From: Bacilli bacterium
GTDB lineage: Bacteria; Bacillota_I; Bacilli_A; RF39; UBA660
Direction of reading: 5' to 3'
NCBI GenBank assembly: GCA_028708945.1
Contig: JAQVXV010000008.1
Span: 1 to 46,642, forward strand
Length of the DNA stretch: 46,642 bases
The notes below the pieces were generated by a model, which worked only from the letters and a program-made list of their open reading frames with translations, was not told the origin of the DNA and searched no databases. Shown here piece by piece: positions 44,556 to 46,642 of the stretch. How positions within the stretch are numbered: the first letter of the stretch is position 1; each line of letters begins with the position of its first letter. The position numbers were made by a program, and so were the translations under genes.

Positions 44556-45041
44556 TTATATTTCTATTTTTTTGAAGAATAAATAATATACCATTATTCC
44601 ATTTATTATAAAATCATAAACTCTTAATCTATCAAATAAAACAATTGTTGATAATAGAGATACTAATATTATTCCTACACTGATAATTTTAGAAAATATA
44701 CCTTTCTCCTTTGCCATCCATGTAAAATAAGCAAGTATTGGAGAACAAAAAGCAAATATAGTCCATCCTACAATAAAAATATTACTATAAACGCCATTTG
44801 TAATAAATGCAACAAAATAATAAGTAATTAACATACCAATACAAAATGGTAAAACATTTAACATTGCTTTCTTCTTTGTTTTACTATATATAGATATTAA
44901 AACACCAAATAAAATCCATATTGCCATTTGTGAAAATATATTACCTAAGTTTTGAGTAAAAATATCTAATAATCTACTAATAATACCTAGTATTAATCCT
45001 ATAAAAAACATACTTAATGGATTTAAAATATATTTTTTCAT
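44556..45041 (-). CDS. DUF6518-like membrane protein
   Basis: 161 residues with five to six hydrophobic segments. The opening PLSMFFIGLILGIISRLLDI and the short polytopic layout match the DUF6518 family as I recall it. Function unknown. It lies between the SEC-C remnant and the end of secA, separated from secA by a terminator at 45092-45120. Confidence 0.6.
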   Translation of the reverse strand: MKKYILNPLSMFFIGLILGIISRLLDIFTQNLGNIFSQMAIWILFGVLISIYSKTKKKAMLNVLPFCIGMLITYYFVAFITNGVYSNIFIVGWTIFAFCSPILAYFTWMAKEKGIFSKIISVGIILVSLLSTIVLFDRLRVYDFIINGIMVYYLFFKKIEI

Positions 45042-45091
45042 ACTTCATCTCACTTTCAAATTACTATTTATCTGTTAGTTATATTATACTA

Positions 45092-45120
45092 CAAAAAAGA
45101 CGGATTTTATCATCCGCCTT
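45092..45120 (-). terminator. terminator of secA
   Basis: AAGACGGAT and ATCCGCCTT around a TTTATC-type loop (45098-45120); on the minus strand the stem contains one G-U pair and ends in six T residues. About 100 bases after the secA stop. Confidence 0.75.
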
Positions 45121-45220
45121 TATATTTTACCTTATTTTCCCTTAATTAAATCATCGGATCTAATTCGGATCTAAAGTCATATTTTTAATTTTTAAATTCT
45201 TCACAAAGCCTTATATTTCC

Positions 45221-46642
45221 TTACTTTCCGCAACAAACTTTGTATTTTTTGCCAGATCCACATGGACATGGTTCATTTCTACCTATTTTATTTACAGTTT
45301 TAGGCTTTCTTTTTTGAACAGTTTTATCTTCATTAGTTGATATTGGTTTAGAAACTTGTTCTCTTTCAATATTTTGTCTTATTTCAGCCTTTAAAAGGTA
45401 GATTGTTGTTTGTTTTTCAATTATGTCTAATAAATCATCAAATAATTTGAATCCCTCATTAGTATAAGCTCTTAAAGGGTCTTCTTGAGCATAACTTCTT
45501 AAATAGATACCTTCTCTTAATAAAGATAGTGTATTTATATGTTCCATCCAATATGTATCAATAACCTTTAAAGAAATTGCTTTTTCAAATTCATTAGCAA
45601 TTTGTTCTGGTATTACACTTATTTTTTCATTGTATTCTTTTTCAACTCGATTATAAATAAAATCAATTATCTCTTCTGGTTTTAAATCTATTAAGTCTTT
45701 TGATGCTATCTTTTTTATTACTAAATATTCATTAGTAAATTCTAAAATTTCACTTATGTCTTTTTCAGTTAAATTTCCTTCTGGATTAATATGAGAATCA
45801 ACTAGATTAGAAATATTATTTTTAAAAACCTCTAAAACAATAGGATGAATAGTTTCACTATCTAATATTTCGTTTCTTTTCTCATAAATTATCTCTCTTT
45901 GTTTATTAATAACATCATCATATTGTAATAAAGTTTTACGAACATCATAGTTATTTCCTTCAACTCTTTTTTGTGCAGATTCAATAGAAGATGATAGCAT
46001 TTTATTTCTAATTGAAACATCTTCTTTAAAACCTAGAGATGCAAGTAAGTCTTTAGCACGATCAGTTCCAAACCTTATCATTAAATCATCTTCAAACGAT
46101 ACACAGAATTGAGAAAATCCCGGATCTCCTTGACGACCTGAACGACCTCTTAATTGGTTATCAATACGTCTAGATTCATGTCTTTCAGTACCTATTACTG
46201 CTAGACCACCTAATTCTTTAATCTCATCATTTATTTTAATATCGGTTCCTCGACCGGCCATATTAGTTGCAATTGTTACTGAACCTTTTTGGCCTGCTTT
46301 AGCGATGATTTCTGCTTCACGTGCGTGGTTTTTAGCGTTTAATACTTCATGAGGTATATTAGCCTTCTTTAACATTGTGCTTAATAATTCACTTGTTTCA
46401 ACTGCTACAGTCCCAATAAGAATCGGTTGTCCATTTTCATGACGAGTTTTAACTTCTTCAACTATGGCTTTATATTTACCTTTATTAGTTGCAAAGATTA
46501 AATCTTCATGATCTGTTCTTGCTATTGGTTTATTTGTTGGAATAGATATAACATACATATTGTATATTTCTCTAAACTCCTCTTCTTCTGTTTTAGCAGT
46601 ACCAGTCATCCCTGATAGTTTGTTATACATTCTAAATAAATT
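45221..46642 (-). CDS. secA: preprotein translocase ATPase SecA, C-terminal part (5' end outside the window)
   Basis: About 474 codons remain, open to the window edge (NLFRMYNKLSGMTGT). Seen in order: motor domain 2 with TVAVETSELLS, ATNMAGRGTDI and ERHESRRIDNQLRGRSGRQG; the helical scaffold and wing regions; and the C-terminal SEC-C zinc motif RNEPCPCGSGKKYKVCCGK, which binds SecB or ribosomes. SecA is the ATPase that pushes preproteins through SecYEG. The linker before the zinc motif is lysine-rich. The gene is intact at this end. Confidence 0.97.
   Translation of the reverse strand, partial: NLFRMYNKLSGMTGTAKTEEEEFREIYNMYVISIPTNKPIARTDHEDLIFATNKGKYKAIVEEVKTRHENGQPILIGTVAVETSELLSTMLKKANIPHEVLNAKNHAREAEIIAKAGQKGSVTIATNMAGRGTDIKINDEIKELGGLAVIGTERHESRRIDNQLRGRSGRQGDPGFSQFCVSFEDDLMIRFGTDRAKDLLASLGFKEDVSIRNKMLSSSIESAQKRVEGNNYDVRKTLLQYDDVINKQREIIYEKRNEILDSETIHPIVLEVFKNNISNLVDSHINPEGNLTEKDISEILEFTNEYLVIKKIASKDLIDLKPEEIIDFIYNRVEKEYNEKISVIPEQIANEFEKAISLKVIDTYWMEHINTLSLLREGIYLRSYAQEDPLRAYTNEGFKLFDDLLDIIEKQTTIYLLKAEIRQNIEREQVSKPISTNEDKTVQKRKPKTVNKIGRNEPCPCGSGKKYKVCCGK

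Overview
The window is very AT-rich DNA from a low-GC Gram-positive bacterium, most likely an uncultured anaerobic, spore-forming member of the Bacillota. Evidence: spore maturation genes (dacB-spmA-spmB), a GerA-type germinant receptor operon, CotF-like coat proteins and a YutH/CotS-like protein; pyruvate formate-lyase with its activase; CCA-encoding tRNA genes; and the standard genetic code (TGA is used as stop, so this is not a Mycoplasma-type code). I cannot name the species. The spore-forming relatives of the RF39/Erysipelotrichales type are a guess from style only.

Layout. 0-3.5 kb: start of a gene running off the left edge, CPBP (CAAX-type) protease, metallophosphoesterase, a tail-anchored charged protein and a [4Fe-4S] ferredoxin. 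2.8-5.7 kb: dacB-spmA-spmB-rluB on the minus strand, the same order as in Bacillus subtilis. 5.7-7.9 kb: small minus-strand genes (VOC protein, lipoprotein, unknowns). 8.0-11.0 kb: pflB-pflA. 11.0-15.3 kb: germination operon in the order A-C-B, followed by two coat genes. 15.5-18.7 kb: tRNA-Ala, a 606-residue unknown protein with an ADP-ribosyltransferase-like motif pattern, a GNAT pseudogene and a zinc peptidase. 18.8-23.3 kb: cell-wall amidase, lipoprotein, adenosine deaminase, a superoxide reductase pseudogene and a CarD regulator. 23.5-25.5 kb: a solitary MvaI/BcnI-type restriction endonuclease beside a 12-gene tRNA array. 25.5-34.4 kb: S1 protein, Nfu, YutH-like protein, SF1 helicase with an inserted nuclease-like segment, patatin phospholipase, P-type Ca2+ ATPase and a membrane protein. 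34.4-39.2 kb: envelope-associated unknowns, including a membrane thioredoxin-like protein. 39.3-44.0 kb: DNA-related accessory genes (AlkD, DUF3841, NERD nuclease-like protein, a DNA base hypermodification family protein, HD phosphohydrolase) and a GNAT enzyme. 43.1-46.6 kb: two decayed SEC-C gene ends, a DUF6518-like membrane protein, and the C-terminal part of secA running off the right edge.

Genes that work together: PflB is activated by PflA (anaerobic pyruvate cleavage). DacB, SpmA and SpmB act on the spore cortex and core, and the Ger proteins sense germinants in the finished spore. NERD, DUF3841 and AlkD genes are almost touching and share one promoter, so they probably form a DNA-damage or defence operon.

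The most notable points are: the NERD-DUF3841-AlkD operon near a base-hypermodification family gene; the orphan restriction enzyme; the possible ADP-ribosyltransferase-like unknown; four decaying genes (GNAT, superoxide reductase and two SEC-C ends); and a repeated promoter layout (TGnTATAAT, then 15-18 bases, then the start codon) that leaves almost no leader upstream of the ribosome binding site. All family names come from reading motifs by eye, with no database search.
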